Shown here in pieces: positions 45,996 to 58,351 of a stretch of DNA of 64,000 nucleotides (within the stretch, counting starts at the first letter, position 1; each line of letters begins with the position of its first letter). The notes beneath the pieces were generated by a model that saw only the letters and a program-made list of their open reading frames with translations, ran no database searches and was not told where the DNA came from. The stretch lies in NCBI GenBank assembly GCA_963402885.1, contig OY727099.1, forward strand, positions 18,061,001 to 18,125,000, written 5' to 3'. Both the position numbers and the translations under genes were made by a program. Source of the DNA: Antedon bifida. Its lineage: Eukaryota > Echinodermata > Crinoidea > Comatulida > Antedonidae.

Positions 45996-46507
45996 TCAAA
46001 CAAATCTTATTGAATTCTTTTTAGATGAGTCTATGCGAAAAGAATGTTTTAAAAGGAGAGGGATTTCCGGAACTGGTGGCGAGGGTATATGGCAACTAGC
46101 TATGAAAAGATCGAAACGAAACTTAATTCGGTCAATGCGAAGCTCGACCAATTGCAGAGCATGTATAAAGGGTGTTTACAATAACTGGGTAATCCCAGGA
46201 CAGCCAACAAATCGCATTCTTTCTGTTAAGAACTTAATTCTTTTTAACCTCACTGTACAGAACTTGTTTACTTTGCATGCACAACACGTCACTGCGTTTT
46301 TCCTAAGAAACCAATTATATAAAAACAAATCTTATTGAATTCTTTTTAGATAAGTCTATGCGAAAAGAATGTTTTAAAAGGAGAGGGATTTCCGGAACTG
46401 GTGGCGAGGGTATATGGCAACTAGCTATGAAAAGATCGAAACGAAACTTAATTCGGTCAATGCCAAGCTCGACCAATTGCAGAGCATGTATAAAGGGTGT
46501 TTACAAG
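45996..46507. repeat. 325-bp tandem exon duplication
   Basis: CAAATCTTATTGAATTCTTT plus the following ~155-bp exon (46025-46181) recurs at 46325-46507 with only a few substitutions. The second copy keeps a working GTAAGA donor; in the first the donor has become ATAACT. The 62-bp stretch AATAACTGGGTAATCCCAGG... after the first copy also recurs at 47201-47262. Confidence 0.85.
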
Positions 46508-48116
46508 GTAAGATGCACAATTTATGCAGTACCGTTACACCATTTTTCGAGTACAATATTTTCATAAGATTAGTACTGTACCAATATGTTTTAACCTTAT
46601 TATATTGCAGGGAATGAGAGTAGAAATGGCGGCAAAACAAGCTGCTCTCCCACTTCTTTCTCCACCCCATTACTCATTTTCACCTAATGATTCTCCATCT
46701 AAACCAGTGAAAACGGTATGTATATTATTATCATTATTATATTTAACAGATTTACATATCTCGATTTTTTGTAGGTCTAAACTGATTGACTTTAATCATT
46801 ATCGCCATTATATATATATTATATATATTTTGTTCACTTTAATCATTTCTTTTCCAGCTTTTACAGTACAAGTTGATGGCGAGGACGGTAAGACATGTAG
46901 TTAATTTGTATTACTGTACTGTACACATGTTGGTAAATCTAAAAACATTTGGTTGTATTTTACAGAAATGACATTTTTAAGACACATCAAGCACGGTATA
47001 TGTGTTCCTAAAAAAAAATTACGACAATGCGAGATGTTCGCAGGTAACATGGACAAGCTAGCGTTATCATTTTAGAGCTGATCATAAACAAAGAAGACTG
47101 CGACAAATAAAAAAAAATAAGAGGAGAGCGTTAAGAAGTGAGTACGCCTTACCTTTGTGTTTAGATTTCCAATAATCACATTTTCGTCTTAAAACAAATA
47201 ACTGGGTAATCCCAGGACAGCCAACAAATCACATTCTTTCTGTTAAGAACTTAATTTTTTTTTTTAATATTCTCAATATGCTTGAAAATTAAAATAGGAT
47301 ATTTTAAGTATCCAGGACTATATTATATCAGAGCGATTTGTTGGCTGTTTCGATCCTATGTGTTATGGAGGCGACTATTGATCTGGATCTTCTGATACAA
47401 AAAACAACATGTGGTGGTATACAGAAATGCGTGTGCATTCATCATTTGGGAAACACACTTTTATTTAAAAATGTGAATTGGATTAAAATAACACAAACCC
47501 ATGAAATATAATATCGAACGTATAAAATAAATTTTCATAAAACAACATTATTCAAAAACGTATTAGTATTAAAAACATGATTAGGGGCCTAAAGGGCCTA
47601 AAGAAACTTTTTCAGCAATATTTAAAAACTGAAATAGTGTTAATGGTAAAAGATACTAATTACTTTAAGTACTATTATATGTTTGTATTATTATAAACGT
47701 AAAGATAAATGAAATGAAAAATACTTATTTTGCCATAAATAACATTTCGAAATAGATAAAGTGGTCACAAAAGAGAGAGAAAAGTTAAGTTCAAAACAAT
47801 TACCATGCATAAAGAAATAACAAGAAATATAGCAATAATACCAGGTTTATTTATTAACTTTTTTCCAGGTCACATCTTTGGTATCTATCCACAAAAAGAC
47901 GAGGAGCAGAGAACAACGGTGTGGGACACCATTGTGAAAAGACTAAATGATAAAATCAGGGCCATACGCAACAACAAGTACAAGACAAAATTATGTGTCG
48001 CAATTACACAATCTCCATTGAAATGGAAAAAAAATGAAGTTGATTTAATTTTCGCTTTCTTATCTTATTTTTTTACAGTTGCGTTTTTGATCACATCATT
48101 GCAGATCTTCAGTTGA
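46350..48116 (+). CDS. BEN-like gene, small exons
   Basis: Candidate exons are 46350-46507, 46611-46715, 46858-46887, 46966-~47137 and one opening at about 47869. The first encodes a coiled coil (YEKIETKLNSVNAKLDQLQ) in one frame; the second MAAKQAALPLLSPPHYSF. The fourth has TFLRHIKHGICVPKKKLRQC and LELIINKEDC before RRALRS and GTGAGT. The last has IFGIYPQKDEE, then TVWDTIVKRLNDKIRAIRNN. The 'V.VP...L - L...L...E......G - K..A.R' block followed by a C-terminal 'W..I...+N.KIR..R' segment resembles BEN-domain proteins, which bind DNA in chromatin. Exon phases do not all agree, and the fourth exon lacks the HLTIYGHGKG stretch present in the copy at 58916, so this copy may be non-functional. Confidence 0.4.
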
Positions 48117-49797
48117 TTAAATAAAATTGATTAAATGTAAGGCCAAAAAAAATAAATAAACGGTCTCTGGTCTGCGCGCGCGTCGATTTAGACCTTGCGC
48201 GTCAACGTTTTTTTTTTCATACAACAGCGCCACCTATCCATGAAATTTTCTAAACTTTTATCAATCGTTCGCGCAACAACTGTCTATCGTCCCGGCGGCG
48301 GGGACCGGACGAGCCTGGACTTGATTGGGAGGGTCGGCCGGCTATATCTGCTGCATGCATGCTCTAGGATTAGGAACGCGGTGACATGACGCGCCGGTCG
48401 GTGAGAGTATGTGTGACAGACTGCTGGAGCAGCGTGTCGTATTACAGTGCTGTTTGTGAAATGGACATTGAAGTAGGCCTACAGTATAGAAAAACAATAA
48501 AATGCCACTTATTTCTGTTTCGATTGTCTGTGGCATTAAAATTATTAAACCTTTTGGCATCATATCATGTGATGGCACGGCAAGTTTGGGAAGTATTTAC
48601 GAATCTGAAATAGCCAAATGTACTACTGATGACGATCTTGATTCTGCTACTGCTAGGCCTACTACACCTAGATCGAAGTCATAGCGATGGTTGGATCGTC
48701 ACCGGTCGGATTTTTCCAAAGTATACCTCTCAATGTTAACGTTACCGATTGTCTTGAGTTTGGTAAATATTTTAAATTTGTTTTAGAAATTATCCAAGAA
48801 AATACGCCTGCTGTTGAGGCAACGAATGCGTTTGAACTTTTGATGAACAATGCAATAGAAAAGTGCCTGCCCAGCTGCCGTGACACAACACGAAAAAATG
48901 CAAAGTTTGAGCTTTATAATTCTATAATTGCTTTCTTACGAGCCGGTGGCCTAGGATGGTCAAAAGCAAACATTAATATCGGAGAACATTTTGTTGGCGT
49001 CTTGTGTGATGTTTTGTGGATGCTTGATCCACATCGTCCTAAAATGGAACAGCAACAATGTGCAATTCCTGCTATTTTTGATTTATATACTGGATACAAT
49101 AATCCAGGGAAGCATAAGCATTTGATACAGCGACTCAGACATGATGAGTTAGAAACAAAGTCTCAACTGCTGTTTAACATTTTAGAACAGGTAAATAGGA
49201 TAGGCCTAGCATATACTTCATTAGTCATTCAGTATTGATTTACATACTACAAAAAACGAATTAGGGCCAGGGCCAGGCCTAGTCGTTATGTGTGTGAGCC
49301 TAGTCCTATTTCATGCATTGATGGCCTAGGCTAGGCTTTATGATCCCAATTTACTCTGATTGTTTATGAAGTTTAAACCTAGCCTAGGCTATATATTTTT
49401 TTATTATGGCTCATAAGAATGTATTAAATGGACAATAAAAAGTGAAAAAACTCTTGAAATAGCCAATCTTCTATGATCATTAGGCCACCACAAATGTAAA
49501 TTAACAACATCCTTTTTCCAATCAAGATACAGACCACAAAAAATATTCTAAATCTTTGTTTCTTAATATATTTATTTTTTAATAGCCATGGTTGAAAATG
49601 AATCAATGGAGTGAGGTGTTTACTAATTTGAAATCTCTGACACTGGCAATGAACAAGTATGCTGAGTATGCTGAGTTTTTGACTTGTCGGGCACGACAAT
49701 GAGCTGACGTGCATAAAAGGTTCGCTGAATAAACTCAATATTTGCATATAATCAGCTTAACCACTGGCAAAAAAATAAACATTAATCGTCCAATACA

Positions 49798-51327
49798 ATG
49801 TCTACTGCTACCAGATCTTCGGCAAATAAACCAAAACGTGGATCTACAAAAACAAGTGATTCTACTAAGCCTGTCATTAACATCAACAACGAAGGTGAGT
49901 TAGACCCACCCAGCATACCGCAGCCCGATGACTTGGGTCCAGGCCAACTTTCGGATACGGCGGTACTTAGGGATATACAACACCTTCTATCCGATGACAA
50001 AGAACTTGTAAACATAGTTGCAGAAAGTATAAGTCAACATATCTTGTCATCGCCGGTCCTGCTCAACAGAATTGTTACATCGATATGTGAAAATGAAACG
50101 ATCATAAAATCGATAAGTGAAACCATAATAGATCGGGTAAGTCAAAATGTTTACGGAAGCGTTACCCATGACAACCAACTTGTAGAGGGCGAGATTTACT
50201 CACTTAAAGAGACTAACACAAAACTGAAGCAAGATATAAACTCAATAAATGAAAAGTTAGATGACTTAGAACAATATAGCAGACGGAACTGCCTAATATT
50301 ACACGGGGTTCCAGAATCTACAAACGAAAACACAGATGCAGCTGCATTAGACATAATAACATCTCGTATCACCAAAAACGTGGAAATAACGGACTTTGAT
50401 CGTGTTCATCGACTCGGCAAGAAAAAGCTACTCCATGACAAGATCAAATCCAAACCTCGTCCAATCGGTTCAGGGACGATTCGGCCCTGAGACGATTCGG
50501 CCCTGAGACGATTCGGCCCGGGACTATTCGGCCCACTTTTGGTGGGACGATTCGGCCCACTTTTGGGCCGAAACATCCCACTTTGTGGGCCGAAACGTCT
50601 CACTTTAGACCAAATTCATATTCATTTTTTGGGTATTTATCAAGTTTTTAAAGGTGTTTAACAATCCGTATTTTATTGATATTGACAATTTTGATATAAT
50701 ATATATAATAAATTATCAAAAAAACCTAATTTTATATTCAATTTATTACTTCGAAAACCTTGTTTATTTCGTGCATTCGCCAAGCGGCCAACAGAGGGCG
50801 TAACTTGTTTACATCGTTCGCGTGACTAAAAATTGATCATTTTCGACAATGTTTTCAAAATGTTTGCTTTATTGCATCTTTATCCCTAGTAGTACTACCC
50901 CATAGTCTCTCTGGAAATAAAGTTTGGGGAAAAAGCTTATAAAATGCATATCAAAGCCGATAAATTTAAGTGTGCCGAATCGTCTCAGGGCCGAATCGTC
51001 CCGGGCCGAATAGTCCCGGGCCGAATCGTCCCAGGGCCGAATCGTCCCGGGCCGAATCGTCTCAGGGCCGAATCGTCCCGTTACCGTCCAATCATAATGA
51101 AGTTCAAAGCATACTCTACTCGTGCGGACGTATTTCGAAACAAGAAACTATTAAAACATTCTCCATACACAATAACTGAAAACCTAACACAAAAACGGAT
51201 GCAGCTTTTGAAAGAGGCGGGACGGAATGACAACGTCGAAGCTGCCTGGTCTATGGATGGAAGAATAAACTGTCTTCTAAAAAACAAAAGAAAGGTTACC
51301 ATCAGATCAATTTCCGATCTTCATTAG
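49798..51327 (+). pseudogene. LINE ORF1, split by a MITE
   Basis: MSTATRSSANKPKRG starts the frame. There is an acidic/Ile-rich middle, a coiled coil (SLKETNTKLKQDINSINEKL) and a core: YSRRNCLILHGVPES, FDRVHRLGKKK. After the MITE (50467-51085) comes KFKAYSTRADVFRNKKLL, then KRMQLLKEAG. This is the typical LINE ORF1 RNA-binding arrangement. The coding sense resumes in frame across the 8-bp duplicated target (RPI|IMKFKAY), so the ORF was intact before the MITE arrived. Confidence 0.8.
50467..51085. mobile_element. MITE with 14-bp repeats in its ends, 8-bp target duplication
   Basis: GTCCAATC stands on both sides (50459-50466 and 51086-51093). Both ends consist of repeats of GGACGATTCGGCCC and its variants (GAGACGATTCGGCCCT, GGGACTATTCGGCCC), in opposite orientation: about six units at the left and eight at the right. 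The middle is AT-rich and non-coding. An 8-bp duplication suits hAT or Merlin-type transposition. The arginine-, proline- and glycine-rich open frames here are repeat artefacts. Confidence 0.9.
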
Positions 51328-51673
51328 GCCTATTGCTAAGTGTATACTGATGTGTATGTATGCATATGGCCCGTATACACTACAGCTAACAGCTAGTATT
51401 TACCCTAACGTTCATCAAATTACTAATAGCATTACCTGCTTTTAATATATTATTTCAATTATGTGGCTATAACGTCATTCCTTTTTTAAATTTATTGTGA
51501 TGAACATAATTAATCATCTTTACAATTTTTTTATGCCATTATCTATCAATTTATAAATGCAAATCACGAGAAATTAATGCGAACGTATTATTCTTTACAC
51601 TTGTAATTAATAATCGTCCTTTTTTCTTATTTTTTTTGTAACCAATCAATTTTTTTCTTTTTTTATCTATGTT

Positions 51674-54600
51674 ATGTACTGTAATAAGTGTACTTTAGAC
51701 GCCCATACCTGCTGTGCAATATATCACAACACTGCTCCCACTAACTGTTTATCTTCTAACCCTTACAACCCCTACTACTGTTATAAATGCTTAAGCAATC
51801 TACTTCCTTTCAACCACATCGATGACGACGAAGAATTCCAACATGAAATAAGCCAACTTAATCATGATCAATCAATTAATTTCTCAAAATTAAAACACCT
51901 AAATATTAACCCATTCAAACTAAATAGAACAATTAACAACACTGACGATTATAATGACTATTTAATCAACAACGATGCCTGTGAATACTACTTTAATGAT
52001 ACATTTAATACCAGATTTACTAATGATAACAAATTCAGTATAATACACATGAATTCCCGTAGCCTAACCAAAAATATTGATTCTATAACTGACTATCTTT
52101 ACACTCTTAATCATAAATTTTCAATAATAGGATTCAGTGAAACCTGGTTCAATAATAACAATGCTCCTCCTCCACTTACTAACATCCAAGGATATACAAT
52201 GGCCCAATCCGACCGCACAGGAAAGAAAGGCGGAGGAGTTGCCTTGTACATTTCGAATGATCTAAAATTTAAGATCAGACATGATATCAACCTGACATCT
52301 AACCAATCATGCGAATCACTTTTTATAGAACTCGATACATCTCCAAAAAACACTATTGTAGGAATCGTTTATAGATCGCCCAACAGCTCAATTCATACAT
52401 TCAACAACAACCTATCTACCTCAATTGATACCTTGTCTAAAGAGAATAAACATTTGTTCCTTTGTGGAGATTTTAATCTTGATCTTTTAAATTCTTCAAC
52501 CCACGGACCCACCAATGACTTTCTGAATACAATGTTCGCTGCCTCTCTCTATCCTCTTATTGACAAACCTACAAGAATCACGACCAAATCATCCACCCTC
52601 ATCGACAACATTTTCACTAACGTAATAAAACACAACATCACTCCAGGAGTTCTTTTCAACGACATAACTGATCACTTTCCTGTATTTCTTCTATTGAACA
52701 CATCAAACGAACCCACAACCAATGCTAAAGAAAACTTCTACTCAAGAAAAATTAATGCCAAATCAATTGCATCACTAGGAATTGATATAATGACCACTGA
52801 ATGGAATGAAATATACCAGCATAACTCAGCAAATGAGTCTTTTAAGTTATTTAGTAACAAATTTTCAATCTTATATAACAAAAACATACCTAGAAAAAAG
52901 ATTAAAATAAACAAACGAAAAATAGCAAAACCATGGATAACAAAAGGAATTATTAAATCCATAAACACTCGAAACAAGTTGTACAAAAAATATTTAAAAT
53001 TACCAATATCAAAGAACAAAACAAAGTACATAGACTATAGAAACAAACTAACCAAACTTATAAAAATATCACGTAAACAACACTTCTCAAACAAATTTAA
53101 CAGCTACAAAGACAACATTAAAAAAACGTGGCAAACAATCAACAACGCACTTGGCAAAAATACAACCAAAAATATATCTAATTTCTTTAATAACAATGAC
53201 TCAAAAATCACCGACCCCGTTTTAACCGATACTTTGCAGAAATAGGTCCTACGTATGCCTCAAACATTCAATCATCTTCCGGGAGCCATTCTGATTTTCT
53301 AAAAGACCCTATTAAAAACTCTATTTTTTTCGCTCCTACTTCTTAAAAAAGAAATTATTGACATAACCTCAAAATTCAAAAACGGTAAAAGTCCGGGCCT
53401 TGACGACATTTCTCCAAAAGTAGTTAAAGACATTGCACCTCTAATTTCGGAACCGTTAACATACATCTTCAATCTGTGCTTGTCTACCGGAAAATTCCCT
53501 ACAGCCTTAAAAACTTCTAAAATTATCCCAATTTATAAAAAAGGAAACCCTCACTCTTTTGCAAACTATCGTCCCATCTCTCTTCTATCGTGTTTTTCAA
53601 AAATAATCGAACGTCTTATATATAATAGACTTTTTAACTTTTTTTCTTATCACAATATTCTTCAAGACAATCAATATGGCTTCAGACCAAACTACTCCAC
53701 TGATCTTGCCGTTCTCGATATCTTTAACAAAATCTCCTCTGCCCTCTCTGAACATCATCACACAATCGGCTTATTCCTTGACCTTTCTAAAGCCTTCGAC
53801 ACAATTGATCATTCCATCTTACTATCTAAACTTTATCACTATGGCATTCGTGGGACTCCCTACTCTCTACTCTCTGACTACCTCCAAAACCGAACCCAAA
53901 TCACATCCTTCAATTCTCACTCCTCGTGCTGCCTTCCTATGACTTGTGGCGTCCCCCAAGGATCTATACTCGGACCTCTCCTTTTCCTCATTTACATCAA
54001 TGATATCCAACAAGCCTCAAGTTCTTTTTCTTATGTTCTTTTTGCCGACGATTCCAATATTTTCCTCTCTCATCCCGACCTTAACCAATTAATTTCAACT
54101 TTTAATTCCGAAATTCATCACGTCTCAAACTGGTTCAAAACTAACAAACTCTCATTAAACATTGATAAAACTAACTTTATTCACTTCTCAAATAGTAAAA
54201 AATCTAAAGAAAACCCCATCGAAATATTCATAGACGATGTTTTAATCAAACAAGTTGATCATACTCAATTCCTTGGAGTGACAATTGACAACAAACTGAA
54301 CTGGAAGCGTCACATTAATACAATTTCCAACACAATCTCTCGATCTATAGGTATAATAAACAAACTCAAATTCACTTTCCCACAAAACATTTTACTTTCC
54401 CTTTATAATACCCTTATCCTGCCACATCTTAATTATTGCAAAACTACAAAAAAAGGCGATCCGCATCTGTACCCATTCCCAACACCTCACTCATTCCAAA
54501 CCCCTTTTCTACAAAGTAAAAACTCTTAACATCTTCGACATAAATAATTTACAGACTGCTTTGTTCATGCACAAATTTAGTAATCACAAACTTCCTATCA

Positions 54601-54830
54601 CATTTAACCGATTCTTTACAAAAAACAACGAAGTTCACAATTATAACACCCGCAACTCTAATAAATATATCTCAATCAATAACCATTCCACAGCAAGAAA
54701 CTCAATTAAATCCACTGGCCCTATTTTATGGAATTCTTTTCACACCTCCCTAACTAACCGCTCTTTCGAATCCTTCAAGTTTAGCTACAAATCATCGTTG
54801 ATATCAAAGTATTCAATCGATCTCCCCTAA
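51674..54830 (+). pseudogene. LINE ORF2: endonuclease and reverse transcriptase
   Basis: The N-terminal Cys-rich segment (MYCNKC...YYCYKCLSNLLPFN) is followed by an APE endonuclease (IIHMNSRSL, FSETWF, GGGVALYIS, CGDFNLDLL, ITDHFPV). The reverse transcriptase has KSPGLDDISPKVVK, NYRPISLLSCFSKI, GFRPNYSTDLA, FLDLSKAFDTIDH, GVPQGSILGPLLFL, YVLFADDSNIF and FLGVTIDNKLNWKRH. The C-terminal part (VHNYNTRNSNKY, STGPILWNSFH) is in another frame. Frame changes near 53240 and 53345, plus a small deletion near 54440-54530, make it inactive. The endonuclease nicks DNA and the reverse transcriptase copies the element RNA at the nick. Confidence 0.9.
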
Positions 54831-57800
54831 GAATTTAGTCGTTATCCTCTAACCCAGTTTTTTAACTCTTGTCCAGCGTCTTCGTCCCTTCTGTCCTCGT
54901 TCTGTCACGTGTTTTTGTCCTGTGTCTTGTTGTGCTTGTGTATGTAGCTTAAATTGTTTATTATTTTTTCTTTATTCTTGTTATTTATTTATTTATTCAT
55001 ATTTTATTTTCATTTATTTATTTATTGACTACTTTTGAAACATTTATTATATATACTTTTTGAATTATTTTTTTTTCTCTGGTGGAACTAGCCTTAAAGC
55101 CCTCCGGGCTTATTTATGTTTCTCCAGCATAAGTGCATTCTAATTATAAAAAAAAAAAAAAACACCCTGTAATATTATTTCACAATGATGTATCTTATGA
55201 AAATAAATTGAATTGAATTGAATTGAAAAGAGTGAAGAAAAAAGTTTGAATCAAGGTCTTTTAAAACCGGTATGTATAAAGCTCCACACTGCACTATTAA
55301 ACTTTTTACCATCTCTTTAAACAATTGAGTGAATCCATGAATTCAAGTGTAGATTTGGCCTGGAATTCATGGATACAGCAGAATGTTTATGATAGTGAAA
55401 CCTGGTAATTTTTCTGTAGTCAATAAAAAAAACAGTTCAAGGTGGTGTATTTAAAAACTAAAACTAATTTATCAAAACTATAAAAAAAATTTTAATTTCC
55501 TTGTAGGTTCGTTCTACTGAAGAATGTACAAGTATGGTAGTCCTGCCATCAAATACATCACAAGTACCATTTGTTGTTCGGAAATTTCAGTCTTTGCTCG
55601 ACAAAATCAGGGATCTGCCTGGATTTGTTCCTGTTTTTGTTAATGATTTTTTATCACTTGATAGAAAGATGCGATATGAAGAATTGACACTTTTGAAAGA
55701 GCATGGGCTTTCATATCCTACTGTGTTGTTCACACATTCTCCAGGTGGAAATGTTGGCAATTTTCATTTCATTTGGAAAATTCCTGAAATGTCCACATCT
55801 TGCTCTGATGATGTCATGTCAAAATCTGTGTGTGTGACACAATCACTCCAAAACCAATTGCCCAAGTTTCATACCAGGCAGATGCGTAGAGAGTTTGTTG
55901 GTATGTTTGGAAAAATTGCTAAAGTCAAACCATATTATCTTCGGGAAATGTATAAGAGGCTCACGGGTGATTGGACATCTGCACATGATACAGATGCTGC
56001 TGCTTTAGACAAACGAGTTAAACAGTTTCTTCAGCTTGGTGATCCAGATATTGTAACTGACCTCAGGGAACACAATCCAGGTAGACCATCCAAGTATGAG
56101 CCCTTTTGGAATGAAGTTGAAAAATATATGGAGAATGTTGTAGAAACTGCAGTACAGGAGAGACGACATGGAACTGTAACATACTTGGCAACAGCCATGT
56201 CTGTTCCAAATTTACTTGAATGTGTTTCAAAGGTGTGTCCTCCAGAAGTACCCATACCATCACCACAGTGGCTTCGCTTACAGTTCTGGCCAAAAAACCC
56301 AACATCAAAGGCATCACTGCAGTACACAGGACGCCTCAAAATTAAATTCATGATACAGCAAAGGCAATTGCGCAAAGAACATCAAGACACTCATTATGCA
56401 TCTGCTATTTTTAGATATCAAAAGGAGATGACTGTTAAGCTGCGAGATCACTCAGAAATGCTGTGTGTTGACGATAAACACAAAATAAAAGTAGGTGAGC
56501 CAGGACACCCAGTCTTTCGAAGTGTCTGATCATGATTTTACAAAGCAAACTTTAACACCAAGTGTAGCCCTTCGACTTGACATCCCTGAGACTATAGAAG
56601 GATTCAGTATTTCAGTCTTCTTCGCCCTTACGCCATGCCACTGAGCTTATGAGTATGCTCAAAGAAGGCGAAAAACCATTGAAGGAAGTGTTGTTTTTGT
56701 ATTCAGATGGCGGTCCTGACCACCGAGTAAATTACCTCTCTGTACAACTATCACTCATTTCAGCTTTTCTTGAAGGTGATTTTGATGCAGTCATTGCAGC
56801 ACGAACTCCTCCAGGCCATTCTTGGAAAAATCCATGTGAGCGTATCATGTCAATTTTGAATTTAGCCTTGCAAGCTGTAGGAGTTATGCGCCAAAAACTT
56901 TCACCAGAGATGGAGGCTTTGCTTGCTAAATGCAATAGTGTTGCAGACATCCGTTCAGCTGCTACAACCCATCCAGCTCTCAAAGATTCACTGTCTGATG
57001 GCCTTCAAGACACCATCTGCCTAATATCATCATTATTCAGGCAATTAAAGTTAAAGGGTGTTCCATTTAGATCATTTACACCTGCCACAACAGATGATAT
57101 GGATGGCCATCACAACCATGTCCTCAAAATCGATGCACAGTTGCCTCAAAATGCTACCATGAAGGACCTGAAAAAATCTGATAGTCTTAAAAACTTTTTT
57201 GAAAAGCACTGCCAACTAAGACACTACAGTTTTTGTGTTCTCAAATGTTCGGATCCTGAATGTGGTTTCCACAAACCCCCAAGGCTCACAGAAAGTGTAT
57301 TTAAAGACCTTCACTTTCTGCCTGATCCTATCATGGCAGCTGATGGAATACACTACAAGGGGTTTACAGAGATCTATGGAACTCCAACAACTGAATGTGA
57401 CCGCCCGTCACTCAAAGAAGGTAAAAAGACAGGCCATGGATTACCATTTAATCCATCGGCACAGACATCGGCACGTGTGAAAAAAACTGTTTCTTGTCAA
57501 GAGTGCAGTAAACCAAGAGTCATGCATGCAGCACGAAAGCTAAAAAAGGAGCAGCTAGATCAGTTGGAAGCAGCTCTAAGTCAACTAGACTACACTTGTG
57601 GAACAGATCTTGCAGACTTTGTGCCAGATAATTTAGAGCCTGAGGAAGAGTCCATTTTGAAGATAGTATTCATCAGGAAAGATTTGCAATGTGTTCAGCC
57701 AGTTGAGGTTACCTACTATTCTTCTGGGGTGTTTGCAGCAGTTTGCTGTCATTGTGCATCGGGAGATGATTTACTGACTGGACCCCAAGTTCAAAACATT

Positions 57801-57881
57801 TACCCAATATGTCACACTTGCAAAGCAATTCCAAATAAGCAGACCATTGTTAAAAGAAAAAGAAAGTTAGACAAACAATAA

Positions 57882-58286
57882 ATAGATTAACACACATCTT
57901 TATTCCAGTCACAATATAATGTATAAATTGACTAAATGAATCATTGCTGGTAGTTTTAATTTTCTATATATACTTACAGTATGATCATACATCCCAGAAG
58001 ATATCTTTATTATAAAATGTCTACTTGTCAGTTTTAAATGAATGTATATAATATGAACATATATGACTTTAAGTAAAGTAGTAGTTGAAGTTGAATCATT
58101 TAAAAATGCTCCACTACAGACAATTCGCCTCGCATATTGATTTTTAGCATACTAAATTAACTAAAAAGCCCTAACCCTTACCTTTTCTGTACCATCTGTA
58201 AAAAAAAAAAAAAAAAAAAACCGCATCGCCGCATCATTTCTGAAAATCAGGTCTGACCAGAGACCGGTTATTTATTTTTTTTGGCC
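57882..58286. other. 3' non-coding part of the 10.1-kb transposon
   Basis: AT-rich sequence, a 20-base A run near 58200, and the right terminal inverted repeat. No gene. Confidence 0.6.
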
Positions 58287-58351
58287 TAACCAGCATTTTT
58301 CGCGATAAATTTTCAAAGTTTTTAGATTTTCGAATAATGTATTTCCAAATC

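Larger units (their letters stand above)
49690..55227 (+). mobile_element. CR1/Jockey-type LINE, nearly full length
   Basis: It holds ORF1 (49798-51327, interrupted), an ORF2 with endonuclease and reverse transcriptase (51674-54830), a 3' region, and a tail of AATTG repeats ending at ~55227. It is inserted in coding exon 2 of the surrounding transposase: KYAEYAE is cut off and SEEKSLNQGLLKP resumes after the tail. I could not fix the exact 5' end (49,680-49,700) or a target duplication. Confidence 0.85.
48687..57881 (+). pseudogene. Candidate DDE transposase of the 'YSDGGPDHR' family
   Basis: Exons: 48687-49190 (donor CAG|GTAAAT), 49586 to ~49690 continued at ~55228-55269 (split by the LINE), and 55507-57881; phases are 0 at both introns. 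Exon 1 has KYFKFVLEIIQENTP and GWSKANINIGEHFVGVLCD; exon 2 PWLKMNQWSEVFTNLKSL. Exon 3 carries CVDDKHKIKVGEPGHPV, then LYSDGGPDHRVNYLSVQLSL, then SWKNPCERIMSILNLALQ; these supply plausible D, D and E residues. Cys-rich blocks follow (CQECSKPRV, CCHCASGD, CHTC). I recall this architecture from many unnamed cnidarian, mollusc and sponge proteins. Exon 3 has a frameshift near 56520 and a small deletion plus frameshift near 56615, and a further frame change near 48685 separates an upstream frame (48502-48684). Inactive. Confidence 0.6.
48141..58286 (+). mobile_element. 10.1-kb DNA transposon, GGCCAAAAAAAA ends, TAA target
   Basis: GGCCAAAAAAAATAAATAA followed by (A/C)CGGTCTCTGGTC at the left end is matched by its reverse complement at 58255-58286, a TIR of ~32 bp. 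TAA flanks both sides (48138-48140 and 58287-58289). Without the 5.5-kb LINE inside it, the element would be about 4.6 kb. It encodes one multi-exon candidate transposase (48687-57881). It lies in BEN-like exon territory: related exons occur on both sides. The superfamily is not established. The 3-bp TAA target and GG terminus recall PIF/Harbinger, but the protein does not look like a Harbinger transposase. Confidence 0.8.

Noticed and set aside
50406-51180. Arg/Pro/Gly-rich open frames
   Set aside because: Read-through of the 14-bp repeat arrays of the MITE.
48141-58286. Assignment of the 10.1-kb transposon to PIF/Harbinger
   Set aside because: The TAA target and GG terminus fit, but the protein motifs (YSDGGPDHR, NPCERIMS) do not match what I know of Harbinger transposases, and no Myb-like partner gene was seen.
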